Assembly (NCBI RefSeq): GCF_002093665.1
Contig: NZ_MRWE01000001.1
Span: forward strand, 216,268 to 280,267
DNA from: Rouxiella badensis
Lineage (GTDB): Bacteria > Pseudomonadota > Gammaproteobacteria > Enterobacterales > Enterobacteriaceae
Direction: 5' to 3'
DNA: 64,000 nt
The notes under the pieces: generated by a model
What the model was told of the DNA's origin: nothing
Databases searched by the model: none
What the model saw: only the letters and a program-made list of their open reading frames with translations
Part shown: piece after piece, positions 18,091 to 27,987 of the stretch
How the letters are laid out: every line of letters begins with the position of its first letter
Position numbering within the stretch: position 1 is the first letter of the stretch
Translations under genes and position numbers: made by a program

Positions 18091-18969
18091 ATGAGCGATG
18101 ACCACCCACAAAACAGCGACAGCCCCAGTCCCAAGAAGGGCTTCTTTTCCCTTATTCTTAACCAGTTATTTCACGGTGAACCTAAAAACCGTGGTGATTT
18201 GGTTGAGCTGATCCGTGATTCCGAACAAAACGATCTGATCGACCCCGATACCCGAGACATGCTGGAAGGCGTGATGGATATCGCCGAGCAGCGCGTTCGT
18301 GACATCATGATCCCGCGTTCGCAGATGATTACGCTTAAACGCAATCAGCCAATCGAAGAGTGCCTGGACGTCATTATCGAGTCAGCCCACTCACGATTCC
18401 CGATCATCAGTGAAGATAAGGACCACATTGAAGGTATTCTGATGGCAAAAGACTTATTGCCATTTATGCGTACCGAATCAGAGCCATTCAGCATCGATAA
18501 AGTGCTGAGAACCGCTGTTGTCGTTCCTGAAAGCAAGCGCGTAGACCGCATGCTGAAAGAGTTCCGTTCACAGCGTTACCACATGGCGATTGTGGTTGAC
18601 GAGTTTGGTGGCGTCTCTGGTCTGGTGACCATTGAAGACATTCTCGAGCTGATCGTTGGCGAAATTGAAGACGAATACGATGATGAAGAAGATCTCAATA
18701 TCCGTCAGCTAAGCCGACATACCTATACCGTTCGCGCACTTGCGCCAATTGAAGACTTCAACGAGGTATTCGACACCAACTTCAGCGATGAAGAGGTCGA
18801 CACCATTGGCGGTCTGGTCATGCAATCCTTTGGGCACCTCCCTGCCCGCGGCGAAACGATCGAAATCGACGGTTACGTATTCAAAGTTGCGATGGCCGAT
18901 AGCCGCCGTATCATTCAGGTTCACGTAAAAATCCCGGACGACGCGCCGCAACCGAAATTGGAAGCTTAA
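18091..18969 (+). CDS. ybeX: CorC/YbeX family CBS-domain protein
   Basis: 292 residues, the same length as E. coli YbeX (CorC). Tandem CBS domains (about 70-195; [32 protein letters not shown]) precede a CorC/HlyC transporter-associated domain (about 210-285). Linked in E. coli to Co/Mg efflux and to ribosome metabolism via its conserved ybeZYX neighbours. It lacks membrane segments. The nearest purine-rich ribosome site (AAGAGAA) is about 15 bases upstream, but MSDD matches the family N-terminus. Confidence 0.95.
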   Translation: MSDDHPQNSDSPSPKKGFFSLILNQLFHGEPKNRGDLVELIRDSEQNDLIDPDTRDMLEGVMDIAEQRVRDIMIPRSQMITLKRNQPIEECLDVIIESAHSRFPIISEDKDHIEGILMAKDLLPFMRTESEPFSIDKVLRTAVVVPESKRVDRMLKEFRSQRYHMAIVVDEFGGVSGLVTIEDILELIVGEIEDEYDDEEDLNIRQLSRHTYTVRALAPIEDFNEVFDTNFSDEEVDTIGGLVMQSFGHLPARGETIEIDGYVFKVAMADSRRIIQVHVKIPDDAPQPKLEA

Positions 18970-18993
18970 TTTAAAACATGGCACTAAAATTTT

Positions 18994-19120
18994 TATACCT
19001 GTCAGATTTCGCGTCGCAGGAAGGCGGCAAAGGAACGCATCCCCAGGCGCTTACACAGAGAAGCCGCTTGGGTAAGGGAATGAAGCCAACACATTTGTGG
19101 TGTGAAATATGACGGGTATA
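18994..19120. repeat. Full-length ERIC overlapping the lnt start
   Basis: Exactly 127 bp. The left end TATACC is followed by a TTCG...GTCGCAGG stretch and GGCGGCAAAGG. The central arms are CATCCCCAGGCGCTTAC and GTAAGGGAATG, then AGCCAACACA, and the right end is GAAATATGACGGGTATA. The terminal TATACC/GGGTATA form the inverted ends. The last 12 bases (ATGACGGGTATA) are also the first four codons of lnt, so the repeat supplies the start codon. Confidence 0.88.
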
Positions 19121-20632
19121 TTCCAACGCCAGCGGGTGAGATGCCTGCTGGCGGTTTTATTTGGTGCCTGTGGCACGCTGTCCTTCTCCCCTTATGACTT
19201 TTGGCCTGCGGCCATCATCTCGCTGTTTGGCCTGCTGGCGGTTACCCTTGACCGCCGTCCGGGCCAGTCGGCGCTGCTGGGTTTTTGTTGGGGATTAGGC
19301 CTGTTCGGCAGCGGCGTGAACTGGGTTTATGTCAGTATCGCCACTTTTGGCGGTATGCCAGGCCCGGTGAACATCTTCCTGGTGGCGCTGCTCGCCGTCT
19401 ATCTGTCACTCTATACCCTGCTGTTTGGCGCATTACTTGCCAAGCTGTGGCCTAAAACCACCTGGTGGCGTCTGGCGCTTGCGGCACCTGCGCTGTGGCA
19501 AATTACCGAGTTTTTACGCGGTTGGGTACTGACCGGCTTCCCGTGGCTACAGTTTGGCTACAGCCAGATCAATGGTCCATTGAAAGGGCTCGCTCCGCTC
19601 GGTGGCGTTGAGAGCATCACCTTTGTGATGATGTCGCTCAGCGGTCTGCTGGTGTATGCGCTGCATCAACGTAAGAAAGTGCCGGCGGTCATCGCGCTGG
19701 CCATGCTGCTGCTGCCTTGGCCTCTGCGTCAGGTGCACTGGTTCACGCCACAGCCGGACAAAACCGTTGACGTTGCTATGGTTCAGGGAAATATTCCGCA
19801 GTCGATGAAGTGGGACCCGAAAGCGCTTATCTCAACGCTACAGGCCTATCTCGACGAGACGCGTCCTTACCTCGGCAAGGCGAAAATCATCATCTGGCCA
19901 GAGTCGGCTATCCCGGATATCGAATCCGATCAGCAGCAGTTTCTGACCATGATGGATGACCTTTCACGCGCACATCACAGTCATCTGATCACCGGCATCG
20001 TTGATTATCAGCGTACCGAAACCGGTGCCAAGACTTATAACAGCGTGATCGCTCTGGGTGAGCCTGAGCCTTATCGTTATCCCGATCCTAATCGCTACAA
20101 CAAATATCATCTGGTGCCATTCGGTGAGTTTGTACCTATGGAAGACCTGCTGCGTCCTTTAGCCCCGTTCTTCGATTTGCCGATGTCATCATTTAGTCGC
20201 GGTAACTATATTCAGCCACCGCTGCACGTTGCCGGTCTGAATTTCACCACCGCCATTTGCTATGAAATTGTCGAAGGCGAACAGGTGCGGGAGAACTTCC
20301 ATCCTGATACCAACCTGCTGCTGACCGTTTCAAACGACGCGTGGTTTGGACACTCGATCGGGCCGTGGCAGCATTTCCAGATGGCACGCATGCGCGCCGT
20401 CGAGCTTGGCCGTCCTCTGCTGCGCAGCACCAATAACGGTGTTACTGCCGCCGTTGATGCCGAGGGCAATATTATCGCCGAGATCCCGCAGTTCACCCGT
20501 CAGGTGCTGGAAGTAAAAGTCACGCCAACCGCCGGTGTTACGCCTTATGCCCGCATGGGAAGCTGGCCGGTGTGGATCCTGACCCTGCTGTTTGCCGTTG
20601 CAAGCATCCTGTTAAGCCGCCGCAAGGCGTAA
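19109..20632 (+). CDS. lnt: Apolipoprotein N-acyltransferase
   Basis: 507-residue inner-membrane enzyme adding the third acyl chain to lipoproteins (E. coli 512). N-terminal hydrophobic helices (about 12-210) precede a periplasmic nitrilase-fold domain with the catalytic triad E265 (WPESAIPD), K332 (YNKYHLVPF) and C384 (AICYE). A C-terminal membrane helix (about 488-502) closes the protein. The start MTGI is encoded by the right end of an ERIC element. Homology to E. coli resumes at QRQRVR (its ERQRIR), so the first five residues are repeat-derived. GTG at codon 10 is a possible alternative start. Confidence 0.96.
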   Translation: MTGIFQRQRVRCLLAVLFGACGTLSFSPYDFWPAAIISLFGLLAVTLDRRPGQSALLGFCWGLGLFGSGVNWVYVSIATFGGMPGPVNIFLVALLAVYLSLYTLLFGALLAKLWPKTTWWRLALAAPALWQITEFLRGWVLTGFPWLQFGYSQINGPLKGLAPLGGVESITFVMMSLSGLLVYALHQRKKVPAVIALAMLLLPWPLRQVHWFTPQPDKTVDVAMVQGNIPQSMKWDPKALISTLQAYLDETRPYLGKAKIIIWPESAIPDIESDQQQFLTMMDDLSRAHHSHLITGIVDYQRTETGAKTYNSVIALGEPEPYRYPDPNRYNKYHLVPFGEFVPMEDLLRPLAPFFDLPMSSFSRGNYIQPPLHVAGLNFTTAICYEIVEGEQVRENFHPDTNLLLTVSNDAWFGHSIGPWQHFQMARMRAVELGRPLLRSTNNGVTAAVDAEGNIIAEIPQFTRQVLEVKVTPTAGVTPYARMGSWPVWILTLLFAVASILLSRRKA

Positions 20633-20646
20633 GTTATTGTCATTAT

Positions 20647-20679
20647 GCAGAGGCACTTAAGGGTGCCTCTGCCTGTTTT
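20647..20679 (+). terminator. lnt operon terminator
   Basis: GCAGAGGCAC and GTGCCTCTGC form a perfect 10-bp stem around TTAAGG, followed by CTGTTTTC; 15 bases after the lnt stop. Confidence 0.88.
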
Positions 20680-20797
20680 CAGTGCAACCCTATTCTTAAT
20701 GGTCTCTTTTTACTTCCTGCCTGGTCGCCGTTTTCGCCGTTCTATTCTTTTCACTTACCTTCGCTATTCGTTCATAAATTCGACTAATAAGTTCAGT

Positions 20798-20813
20798 TGG
20801 CATGCATCTTGCT
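20798..20813 (+). promoter_or_regulatory. Sigma54-like promoter element
   Basis: TGGCATG-CATC-TTGCT has the invariant GG and GC exactly 10 bases apart and fits the TGGCACG-N4-TTGCW consensus at all but one base. A start near 20824 would give gltI a leader of almost 290 bases. Confidence 0.5.
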
Positions 20814-20892
20814 ACATCTTGTTGAAAGATATCTTATTTATAAACTTATAGTCGCGCTTTGCATCGTTTTGACACATTTCGTGCAAAAACTG

Positions 20893-20909
20893 GTCACCAT
20901 ACCGGTGCA
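20893..20909. promoter_or_regulatory. NtrC-like palindrome
   Basis: GTCACCATACCGGTGCA resembles the NtrC consensus TGCACCATATTGGTGCA at 13 of 17 positions, and a TTGGTGCG half-site follows about 30 bp downstream. Function is inferred only. Confidence 0.4.
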
Positions 20910-21110
20910 ACAGGCCATTGTTGCTTGAAATTGGTGCGCGCGTTGTCTCAAAAAAGAAACATAACGATTTCACAATATTCACATTACGGTATCTTCTGAA
21001 TGCCAAGATTATATTGAGCACAGCCGAGAGTGAGTTAACGGAAGTCTTTATTATCGGATTCATCTTTGATCCTTCCTGAGGGATCCATCACTAAGCAAAG
21101 GAGTTGGACC

Positions 21111-22007
21111 ATGCAAATGCGCAAACTGGTGTTGTCAGTTCTGCTGGCAAGTGTCGCCGCAAGTAGCCTAGCCCACGCCGAAGACCTGACGGGTACGCTG
21201 AAAAAAATCAAAGACAGCGGCCTGATTGTTGTCGGCCACCGTGAGTCTTCTATTCCCTTCTCTTATTACAATAATGAACAGAAAGTGGTGGGATATTCAC
21301 AGGATTTCTCTAACGCCATTGTTGATGCTATTAAGAAGAAGCTCAACGCGCCAAATCTTCAGGTGAAAATGTTGCCTATCACCTCGCAAAACCGCATTCC
21401 GCTGCTGCAAAACGGCACCTACGACTTCGAGTGTGGGTCCACCACCAACAACCTTGAACGTCAGCAGCAGGCGGCGTTCTCTGACACCATCTTCGTTATC
21501 GGTACCCGTCTTCTGGTTAAGAAAGGCTCGCCGATTAAAGACTTCGACGATCTGAAGGGTAAAACCGTGGTCGTTACTTCAGGGACGACCTCTGAAGTGC
21601 TGCTCAACAAACTGAACGACGAGAAGAAGCTGGGTCTGAAAATCATCAGTACTAAAGACCACGGTGACTCCTTCCGTACACTGGAAACTGGCCGTGCTGC
21701 TGCATTTATGCTTGATGACGCCCTGCTGGCAGGCGAGCGCGCCAAAGCCAAAAACCCGAATGACTGGGTCATTCTCGGCACTCCGCAGTCTAAAGAAGCC
21801 TACGGCTGTATGCTGCGTAAAGATGACCCTGAATTCAAGAAACTGGTTGATGACACCATCGTGCAGGCAGAGACCTCAGGCCAGGCCGCTAAATGGTTCG
21901 ACACCTGGTTCAAACAGCCTATTCCACCAAAGAATCTGAACATGAACTTTGAATTGTCTGACGACATGAAAGCCCTGTTCAAAACGCCAAACGATAAGGC
22001 GCTTTAA
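21111..22007 (+). CDS. gltI: Glutamate/aspartate ABC transporter binding protein
   Basis: 298-residue periplasmic solute-binding protein (E. coli 302) that captures glutamate and aspartate for GltJKL. The signal peptide MQMRKLVLSVLLASVAASSLAHA is cleaved before EDL. The mature protein is a family-3 binding fold (HRESSIPFSYYN, FECGSTTNN, VVTSGTTSE). An in-frame extension to 21066 exists, but AAGGAG seven bases before ATG 21111 plus the signal peptide set the start. It is followed by a structured intergenic stretch, so the binding protein is probably made in excess over the membrane subunits. Confidence 0.96.
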   Translation: MQMRKLVLSVLLASVAASSLAHAEDLTGTLKKIKDSGLIVVGHRESSIPFSYYNNEQKVVGYSQDFSNAIVDAIKKKLNAPNLQVKMLPITSQNRIPLLQNGTYDFECGSTTNNLERQQQAAFSDTIFVIGTRLLVKKGSPIKDFDDLKGKTVVVTSGTTSEVLLNKLNDEKKLGLKIISTKDHGDSFRTLETGRAAAFMLDDALLAGERAKAKNPNDWVILGTPQSKEAYGCMLRKDDPEFKKLVDDTIVQAETSGQAAKWFDTWFKQPIPPKNLNMNFELSDDMKALFKTPNDKAL

Positions 22008-22029
22008 TTAAATACGTAAAGTCACTAAA

Positions 22030-22173
22030 CACTGAAGTATCCCCGAAGCCTTTGATGCTGCAGCTTCGTAGCTACAGGGGCAAAGGGAAGGTGATGATGT
22101 CCTGACAGGGGCACAGGAACCTGCAACATAGCAGGGAGAATGCGGGGTGGTCGTTCCCCACCCCGCCATTCTT
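22030..22173 (+). ncRNA. sroC: SroC-like region between gltI and gltJ
   Basis: In E. coli and Salmonella the gltI-gltJ gap yields SroC, an about 150-nt processed RNA that sponges GcvB. Here the same gap holds about 145 bases with a strong 3' hairpin: GCGGGGTGG (22142-22150) with CCACCCCGC (22158-22166), then CATTCTTT. It also contains repeated CAGGGGCA blocks (22075 and 22106). Called from position and terminal hairpin; I did not align it to SroC, and the T tract is weak. Confidence 0.45.
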
Positions 22174-22233
22174 TACACCCACAAATCCAGACTGTTCACG
22201 TCATCACTTGCACGGCAATTAATGGAGTACGCT

Positions 22234-22974
22234 ATGTCTTCTGGTTGGAATTGGGGCATTTTTCTCGAACAGGCCCCCTTCGGTAACACCACTTATCTCG
22301 GCTGGATCTGGTCTGGTTTTCAGGTCACCGTGGCGCTGTCAATCTGCGCCTGGATCATCGCATTCCTCGTCGGTTCAGCATTCGGCATTCTGCGTACCGT
22401 GCCTAACCGCTTCCTGTCTGCACTCGGCACCTGCTACGTGGAACTTTTCCGTAATGTCCCGCTGATTGTGCAATTCTTTATCTGGTATCTGGTGGTGCCT
22501 GAACTGCTGCCCGAGAACATCGGCATGTGGTTCAAGCAGGATCTTGACCCTAACGTGCAGTTCTTTGTTTCGTCGATGGTCTGTTTGGGGTTGTTTACCG
22601 CCGCGCGCGTCTGCGAACAGGTCCGTGCGGCCATCCAGTCACTGCCGCGCGGTCAGAAAGCCGCCGGACTAGCGATGGGGTTGACCCTGCCGCAGACCTA
22701 TCGCTACGTGCTGCTGCCCAATGCCTATCGCGTTATCGTGCCGCCGCTGACCTCCGAGATGCTTAATCTGGTCAAAAACTCGGCAATAGCCTCGACTATC
22801 GGCCTGGTCGACATGGCCGCACAGGCCGGCAAACTGCTCGACTATTCGGCTCACGCCTATGAGTCCTTTACCGCCATCACGCTGGCTTATGTCCTCATCA
22901 ACGCGGTCATCATGCTTATCATGCAACAGGTTGAACGCAAGATTCGCCTGCCGGGCAATCTGGGGAGCAAATAA
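22234..22974 (+). CDS. gltJ: Glutamate/aspartate ABC permease GltJ
   Basis: 246 residues, equal to E. coli GltJ. Inner-membrane permease of the HisM/GlnP family with about five helices, the FRNVPLIVQFF segment, and the EAA-like loop (EQVRAAIQSLPRGQKAAGLAMGL) that contacts GltL. An open frame reaches 22147, but the TGGAG ribosome site and MSSGWNWGIFL (E. coli MSIDWNWGIFL) place the start at ATG 22234. Four bases separate its stop from gltK. Confidence 0.96.
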   Translation: MSSGWNWGIFLEQAPFGNTTYLGWIWSGFQVTVALSICAWIIAFLVGSAFGILRTVPNRFLSALGTCYVELFRNVPLIVQFFIWYLVVPELLPENIGMWFKQDLDPNVQFFVSSMVCLGLFTAARVCEQVRAAIQSLPRGQKAAGLAMGLTLPQTYRYVLLPNAYRVIVPPLTSEMLNLVKNSAIASTIGLVDMAAQAGKLLDYSAHAYESFTAITLAYVLINAVIMLIMQQVERKIRLPGNLGSK

Positions 22975-22977
22975 TTC

Positions 22978-23655
22978 ATGTATCAATTTGACTGGAGTTC
23001 GATTGTTCCCAGCCTGCCCTACCTGATAAGCGGCATGGTCATTACGCTGAAGATAACCGCTATCGCTATCGTATTCGGTATTCTTTGGGGAACCCTGCTG
23101 GCTGTCATGCGCCTGTCGTCGTTCAAACCGATCAGCTGGTTTGCCCGAATTTACGTCAACATGTTCCGCGCCGTGCCGCTGGTCATGGTGCTGCTGTGGT
23201 TTTATCTGGTGGTGCCAAGTTTCCTGCAACAGGTGCTCGGTCTGTCGCCGAAGACCGATATCCGTCTGATTTCTGCGATGGTCGCCTTTGCGCTGTTTGA
23301 AGCGGCCTATTACTCGGAGATCATCCGCGCCGGTATTCAAAGTATTGCCCGTGGGCAGTCCTCCGCCGCGCTGGCGCTCGGTATGACCCATTGGCAGTCG
23401 ATGCAGCTGATCATTTTGCCACAGGCCTTCCGCGCCATGGTGCCGCTGCTGCTAACGCAGGCGATCGTGTTATTTCAGGATACCTCTCTGGTGTACGTGC
23501 TCAGTCTTGCGGACTTCTTCCGTACGGCAACCAACATTGGCGAGCGTGACGGAACACAGGTCGAGATGATCCTGTTTGCCGGTTTTGTCTATTTTGTCAT
23601 CAGCCTCTCTGCCTCATTGCTGGTGAGCTTCTTGAAGAAAAGGACCCTTTCATGA
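22978..23655 (+). CDS. gltK: Glutamate/aspartate ABC permease GltK
   Basis: 225-residue second permease (E. coli 224) pairing with GltJ. It has the same fold: an N-terminal helix about 20-40, [14 protein letters not shown], and the EAA loop [24 protein letters not shown], which docks with GltL. The ATG lies directly after gltJ with a GGGAG ribosome site, and the 3' end overlaps gltL by four bases (ATGA), indicating coupled translation. Confidence 0.96.
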   Translation: MYQFDWSSIVPSLPYLISGMVITLKITAIAIVFGILWGTLLAVMRLSSFKPISWFARIYVNMFRAVPLVMVLLWFYLVVPSFLQQVLGLSPKTDIRLISAMVAFALFEAAYYSEIIRAGIQSIARGQSSAALALGMTHWQSMQLIILPQAFRAMVPLLLTQAIVLFQDTSLVYVLSLADFFRTATNIGERDGTQVEMILFAGFVYFVISLSASLLVSFLKKRTLS

Positions 23656-24377
23656 TTTCGCTGAAAAATGTCTCCAAGTGGTACGGTCATTTCCAGGTAT
23701 TGACCGAATGCAGTACCGAAGTTAAGAAAGGGGAAGTGGTCGTAGTCTGCGGCCCTTCAGGCTCAGGTAAGTCGACGCTGATCAAAACCGTTAACGGCCT
23801 GGAACCCATCCAGAAAGGCCAGATTCTCGTTAACGGTACGCCCGTGAATGACAAAAAAACCAATCTGGCGCAGCTGCGTTCCAAAGTCGGCATGGTGTTC
23901 CAGCATTTCGAGCTGTTCCCGCATCTGTCTATCGTTGAAAACCTGACCCTGGCACAGGTCAAAGTGCTCAAGCGTGACAAGGCCGCCGCACGCGATAAAG
24001 GCCTCAAGCTGCTCGACCGCGTTGGGCTCTCTGCGCACGCCAATAAATTTCCGGGCCAGCTTTCCGGCGGACAGCAGCAACGTGTCGCCATCGCGCGCGC
24101 ACTGTGCATGGACCCTATTGCAATGCTGTTTGACGAACCGACCTCGGCGCTTGACCCGGAGATGATCAATGAAGTGCTCGACGTGATGGTCGAGCTCGCC
24201 AACGAAGGCATGACCATGATGGTCGTGACCCACGAGATGGGCTTTGCCCGTAAGGTGGCGAACCGGGTTATCTTTATGGATGAGGGCAAGATTGTGGAGG
24301 ATCGCAATAAAGACGACTTCTTCAATAATCCCGAGTCTGAGCGTGCGAGAGATTTCTTAGCCAAAATCCTGCACTAA
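23652..24377 (+). CDS. gltL: Glutamate/aspartate ABC ATPase GltL
   Basis: 241-residue ATP-binding subunit, the E. coli length. Walker [10 protein letters not shown] (34-42), Q-loop [10 protein letters not shown], signature LSGGQQQR (about 135), Walker [15 protein letters not shown] and H-loop VVTHEMGFA. It completes a four-gene glutamate/aspartate importer. It is convergent with ybeL, with an ERIC remnant filling the gap; no separate intrinsic terminator is evident, so the ERIC stem may act as the 3' structure. Confidence 0.97.
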   Translation: MISLKNVSKWYGHFQVLTECSTEVKKGEVVVVCGPSGSGKSTLIKTVNGLEPIQKGQILVNGTPVNDKKTNLAQLRSKVGMVFQHFELFPHLSIVENLTLAQVKVLKRDKAAARDKGLKLLDRVGLSAHANKFPGQLSGGQQQRVAIARALCMDPIAMLFDEPTSALDPEMINEVLDVMVELANEGMTMMVVTHEMGFARKVANRVIFMDEGKIVEDRNKDDFFNNPESERARDFLAKILH

Positions 24378-24380
24378 TTT

Positions 24381-24516
24381 CCAAATTCATCGGCACTGCG
24401 ACAAGGCAGCGGACCCTAAGGGGTAAGCCTCAAAGAGGAAGCGAATTACCCTGTAAATCCCCAGTCGCTTACAGGAGTCATTGACTGGGGTGAGCTGGGG
24501 CAGCTGCCGCTGCAAG
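24381..24516. repeat. ERIC-like element between gltL and ybeL
   Basis: The diagnostic ERIC core is intact: AATCCCCAGTCGCTTAC, then TTGACTGGGGTGAGC, close to the classical ERIC1R/ERIC2 primer sites, with GGGCAGCTGCCGCTGCAAG after it. The left half (TGCGACAAGGCAGC) is separated from the core by about 40 extra bases (ACCCTAAGGGGTAAG...), so this copy is an insertion-bearing or rearranged variant. It ends two bases before the ybeL stop. Confidence 0.75.
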
Positions 24517-24517
24517 A

Positions 24518-25039
24518 TTAAGGTTCGAACGGCCTGCGGGAAAACTCGTCATTCCCGCACTCCGGGCATTTGCTCAGAATCTCCGGCGTGTAAACGGCGA
24601 GATGAAAATGGCATTTCTCGCAGATAAGATCCCCCAACCCGACCACTTCTCCGCTGTGATAAACACCGTGATGGTTTACGTCTTTAAACACCTCTTTCCA
24701 CTCAAGTTGGGTTTTGTCGGTGATATCCGCAAGCTCGCGCCACAGGCTTTCCTTAATAACGCGCATGAACACGCTGTCTTCTTCTTCCGGCGCTTCCGAC
24801 GTAGGCTTAGGGGCGATTCTGTGCGACGGCGCGTATTCACCGTAAATGCGGGCAAATTCCTGCAAGTCACGCCTTGCCGAGATAGTCAGTCTGTCTATTT
24901 CGTTTACCGACAGGTTGCCTTCTTGTTTAAGGCTTTCTCGCGCATCGCGCACCAGCAAATCGATATCGCGTTCACCGCCGCGCAGGCGCTCCGTCAATGA
25001 AGCCATTAATTGGCGATAGTCCTGCTGTTCATTTGTCAT
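24518..25039 (-). CDS. ybeL: Zinc-ribbon protein YbeL (DUF1451)
   Basis: 173-residue cytosolic protein resembling E. coli YbeL (160) of the DUF1451 family; function unknown. The N-terminal helical part (about 1-70) resembles a charged coiled segment. A Pro/Glu-rich linker follows (75-88), then a C-terminal zinc ribbon with C140-x2-C143 and C158-x2-C161. The start follows AAGGAGCAACT. Convergent with gltL; in E. coli a block of other genes lies between them, absent here. Confidence 0.92.
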   Translation of the reverse strand: MTNEQQDYRQLMASLTERLRGGERDIDLLVRDARESLKQEGNLSVNEIDRLTISARRDLQEFARIYGEYAPSHRIAPKPTSEAPEEEDSVFMRVIKESLWRELADITDKTQLEWKEVFKDVNHHGVYHSGEVVGLGDLICEKCHFHLAVYTPEILSKCPECGNDEFSRRPFEP

Positions 25040-25388
25040 AGTTGCTCCTTAAAGTGCGACTTAAACGCCTAAAACAGTTTGCTTTCGTTGAACAAATTAC
25101 ATTCAAAAAACAAAGCTTTCGCTTTATGGCCCTTCTGCCTATTTTAGTCGTGAATCTCTGACTCGGTCGGATGCAGCCCACAGTTTCCGCTTTGTCCGAA
25201 AAATAAACCCCCATAGATCAGCATAAAAAGCCTCTGGTGCCACGCTTGGTGTTGTTGCCCTTGCCGCTTATCAGCTATGCTATGCGGATCTGTTTGAAAG
25301 TTTTGTTATTAACGCATCATTTGATATTTGATTAACGAAATAGGGCTACGGATGTAGCTGTTTTTCACTCACAGGACCATCGGCCGCC
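25040..25388. other. ybeL/leuS divergent intergenic region
   Basis: 349 bases with the leuS and ybeL promoters. A possible leuS promoter is TTGCCC near 25256 with TGCTAT 17 bases later. No repeat, RNA gene or leader peptide with leucine codons was seen. Confidence 0.45.
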
Positions 25389-27971
25389 ATGCAAGAGCAA
25401 TACCGTCCAGAAGATATAGAGTCACAGGTTCAACTTCACTGGCAAGAGAAGCAAACCTTCAAAGTTACCGAAGAACCGGGAAAAGAGAAGTATTACTGCC
25501 TCTCCATGTTGCCTTATCCATCAGGCCGTCTACACATGGGTCACGTTCGTAACTACACCATCGGTGACGTGATTTCCCGCTATCAGCGTATGCTCGGTAA
25601 AAACGTTCTACAGCCGATCGGCTGGGATGCGTTTGGTCTGCCCGCTGAAGGTGCCGCGGTTAAAAACAACACCGCGCCGGCGCCATGGACTTACGAAAAC
25701 ATCGAATACATGAAGAACCAGCTTAAACTGCTGGGCTTCGGCTATGACTGGGACCGCGAGCTCGCGACCTGTCAGCCTGAATACTATCGCTGGGAACAAT
25801 GGTTCTTCACCAAGCTCTACGAGAAAGGTCTGGTTTACAAAAAAACCTCAGCGGTGAACTGGTGTCCGCAGGACTTGACCGTTCTGGCTAACGAACAGGT
25901 TATCGACGGCTGCTGCTGGCGCTGCGATACCAAGGTTGAGCGTAAAGAGATCCCACAATGGTTCATTAAAATCACTGCCTACGCCGATCAGCTGCTGAAC
26001 GACCTCGATACCCTCGAGAGCTGGCCTGAGCAGGTCAAGACCATGCAGCGTAACTGGATTGGCCGCTCTGAAGGCGTCGAAATAACCTTCGACGTTGAAA
26101 ACAGCGAAGAGAAACTGACGGTTTACACCACGCGTCCAGACACCTTCATGGGGGCAACCTACGCCGCCGTGGCTGCGGGTCACCCACTGTCACTGCAGGC
26201 AGCCGCTTCACAGCCTGCGCTGGCCGACTTTATCGACGAATGCCGCAACACCAAGGTAGCCGAAGCAGAAATGGCGACCATGGAGAAGAAAGGCATGCCG
26301 ACCGGCCTGTTCGCGATTCATCCGTTGAACGGCAAAAAAATCCCAATCTGGGTCGCCAACTTCGTTCTGATGGAATACGGCACCGGTGCGGTAATGGCCG
26401 TTCCTGGCCACGATGCCCGCGACTGGGAATTCGCCACTAAATATAACCTGCCAATTGAAGCGGTTATCCTGAACGCCGACGGCAGCGTGCCTGACGTCCA
26501 GTCCGAAGTCATGACCGAGAAAGGCGTACTTTGCAACTCCGGCGAGTTCGACGGTCTAAATCACGAGCAAGGCTTCAACGCCATCGCTGACAAACTGGTG
26601 AGCCTGGGCGTCGGTGAGCGTAAAGTTAACTACCGTCTGCGCGACTGGGGTGTATCACGCCAGCGTTACTGGGGTGCGCCAATCCCGATGATCACGCTGG
26701 AAGACGGTACCGTCATTCCAACGCCTGAAGATCAACTGCCGGTGGTTCTGCCGGAAGACGTCGTCATGGACGGCATCACCAGCCCAATCAAGGCCGATCC
26801 TGAGTGGGCAAAAACCACCGTTAATGGCATCCCTGGCCTGCGCGAAACCGACACCTTCGATACCTTCATGGAGTCGTCCTGGTACTACGCGCGTTACACC
26901 TGCCCGGACTACGATAAAGGCATGCTGGATCCCGCTGCGGCCAACTACTGGCTGCCGGTAGACCAATATGTTGGCGGTATCGAACACGCCATCATGCACC
27001 TGATGTACTTCCGCTTCTTCCACAAACTGATGCGCGACGCGGGTCTGGTCACCTCAGATGAACCAGCAAAACGCCTGCTGTGTCAGGGTATGGTGCTGGC
27101 TGACGCCTTCTACTACCTGAACGAGGGTGGCGCACGCGTTTGGGTTTCCCCAATCGATGCCACCCTTGAGCGTGATGAGAAAGGCCGCATCGTGAAAGCC
27201 ACCGACCCTGAAGGTCGCGAGCTGGTGTATGCGGGCATGAGCAAGATGTCCAAGTCCAAAAACAACGGCATCGACCCGCAGGTCATGGTGCAGAAATACG
27301 GTGCTGACACCGTGCGTCTGTTCATGATGTTCGCTTCTCCGGCAGAAATGACCCTCGAATGGCAGGAATCCGGCGTTGAAGGGGCAAACCGCTTCCTGAA
27401 ACGTGTCTGGAAACTGGCCTATGAGCACAGTGAAAAAGGCGCTGCGCCTGCGCTGGACGTTGCGACCCTTTCTGCTGAGCAGAAAGATCTTCGCCGCGAC
27501 CTGCACAAAACTATCGCTAAAGTGACCGATGATATCGGCCGTCGTCAGACCTTTAACACCGCAATCGCGGCGATTATGGAGCTGATGAACAAGATGGGTC
27601 GTGCACCTCAGGACACCGACCAGGATCGCGCACTGCTACAGGAAGCTCTGCTGGCCGTGGTTCGCATGCTGTATCCGTTCACTCCGCACGTGTGCTTCAG
27701 CCTGTGGCAGACACTGGGCGGCGAAGGTGATGTCGATACCGCGCCTTGGCCGGTGGCAGATGAAAAAGCCATGGTCGAAGACTCTAAGCTGGTAGTGGTA
27801 CAGGTAAATGGTAAAGTACGTGCCAAAATAACCGTTGCCGCAGACGCGACAGAAGAGCAGGTTCGCGAATTAGCGGCGCAAGAATATCTGGTCGCAAAAT
27901 ATCTGGATGGGGTTACAGTTCGCAAGGTAATCTACGTGCCAGGCAAGCTGCTTAACCTGGTAGTCGGTTGA
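25389..27971 (+). CDS. leuS: Leucyl-tRNA synthetase
   Basis: 860 residues, identical in length to E. coli LeuRS. Class I synthetase with HMGH at 49-52 and KMSKSKNNG (about 617-625). The CP1 editing domain between them has the threonine-rich [12 protein letters not shown] segment (about 247-258), which hydrolyses mischarged Ile/norvaline-tRNA. The C-terminal anticodon-binding and tRNA-binding domains are present. First gene of leuS-lptE-holA-nadD, with lptE starting 16 bases downstream. Confidence 0.98.
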   Translation: MQEQYRPEDIESQVQLHWQEKQTFKVTEEPGKEKYYCLSMLPYPSGRLHMGHVRNYTIGDVISRYQRMLGKNVLQPIGWDAFGLPAEGAAVKNNTAPAPWTYENIEYMKNQLKLLGFGYDWDRELATCQPEYYRWEQWFFTKLYEKGLVYKKTSAVNWCPQDLTVLANEQVIDGCCWRCDTKVERKEIPQWFIKITAYADQLLNDLDTLESWPEQVKTMQRNWIGRSEGVEITFDVENSEEKLTVYTTRPDTFMGATYAAVAAGHPLSLQAAASQPALADFIDECRNTKVAEAEMATMEKKGMPTGLFAIHPLNGKKIPIWVANFVLMEYGTGAVMAVPGHDARDWEFATKYNLPIEAVILNADGSVPDVQSEVMTEKGVLCNSGEFDGLNHEQGFNAIADKLVSLGVGERKVNYRLRDWGVSRQRYWGAPIPMITLEDGTVIPTPEDQLPVVLPEDVVMDGITSPIKADPEWAKTTVNGIPGLRETDTFDTFMESSWYYARYTCPDYDKGMLDPAAANYWLPVDQYVGGIEHAIMHLMYFRFFHKLMRDAGLVTSDEPAKRLLCQGMVLADAFYYLNEGGARVWVSPIDATLERDEKGRIVKATDPEGRELVYAGMSKMSKSKNNGIDPQVMVQKYGADTVRLFMMFASPAEMTLEWQESGVEGANRFLKRVWKLAYEHSEKGAAPALDVATLSAEQKDLRRDLHKTIAKVTDDIGRRQTFNTAIAAIMELMNKMGRAPQDTDQDRALLQEALLAVVRMLYPFTPHVCFSLWQTLGGEGDVDTAPWPVADEKAMVEDSKLVVVQVNGKVRAKITVAADATEEQVRELAAQEYLVAKYLDGVTVRKVIYVPGKLLNLVVG

Positions 27972-27987
27972 TTCAAGGAGGCTTTTT

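Larger units (their letters stand above)
20680..21110 (+). promoter_or_regulatory. gltI upstream region
   Basis: About 430 bases without a gene, unusually long for this window. It holds a sigma54-like promoter element and an NtrC-like palindrome (separate entries), a second half-site TTGGTGCG near 20935, and a GGATCC-containing leader. gltIJKL belongs to the nitrogen-limitation (Ntr) regulon in E. coli, which makes these matches meaningful, although the NtrC-like sites lie downstream of the sigma54-like site. Confidence 0.55.

Noticed and set aside
22669..23391. 240-residue frame antisense to gltJ/gltK
   Set aside because: Polar, repetitive composition opposite two well-identified membrane protein genes.
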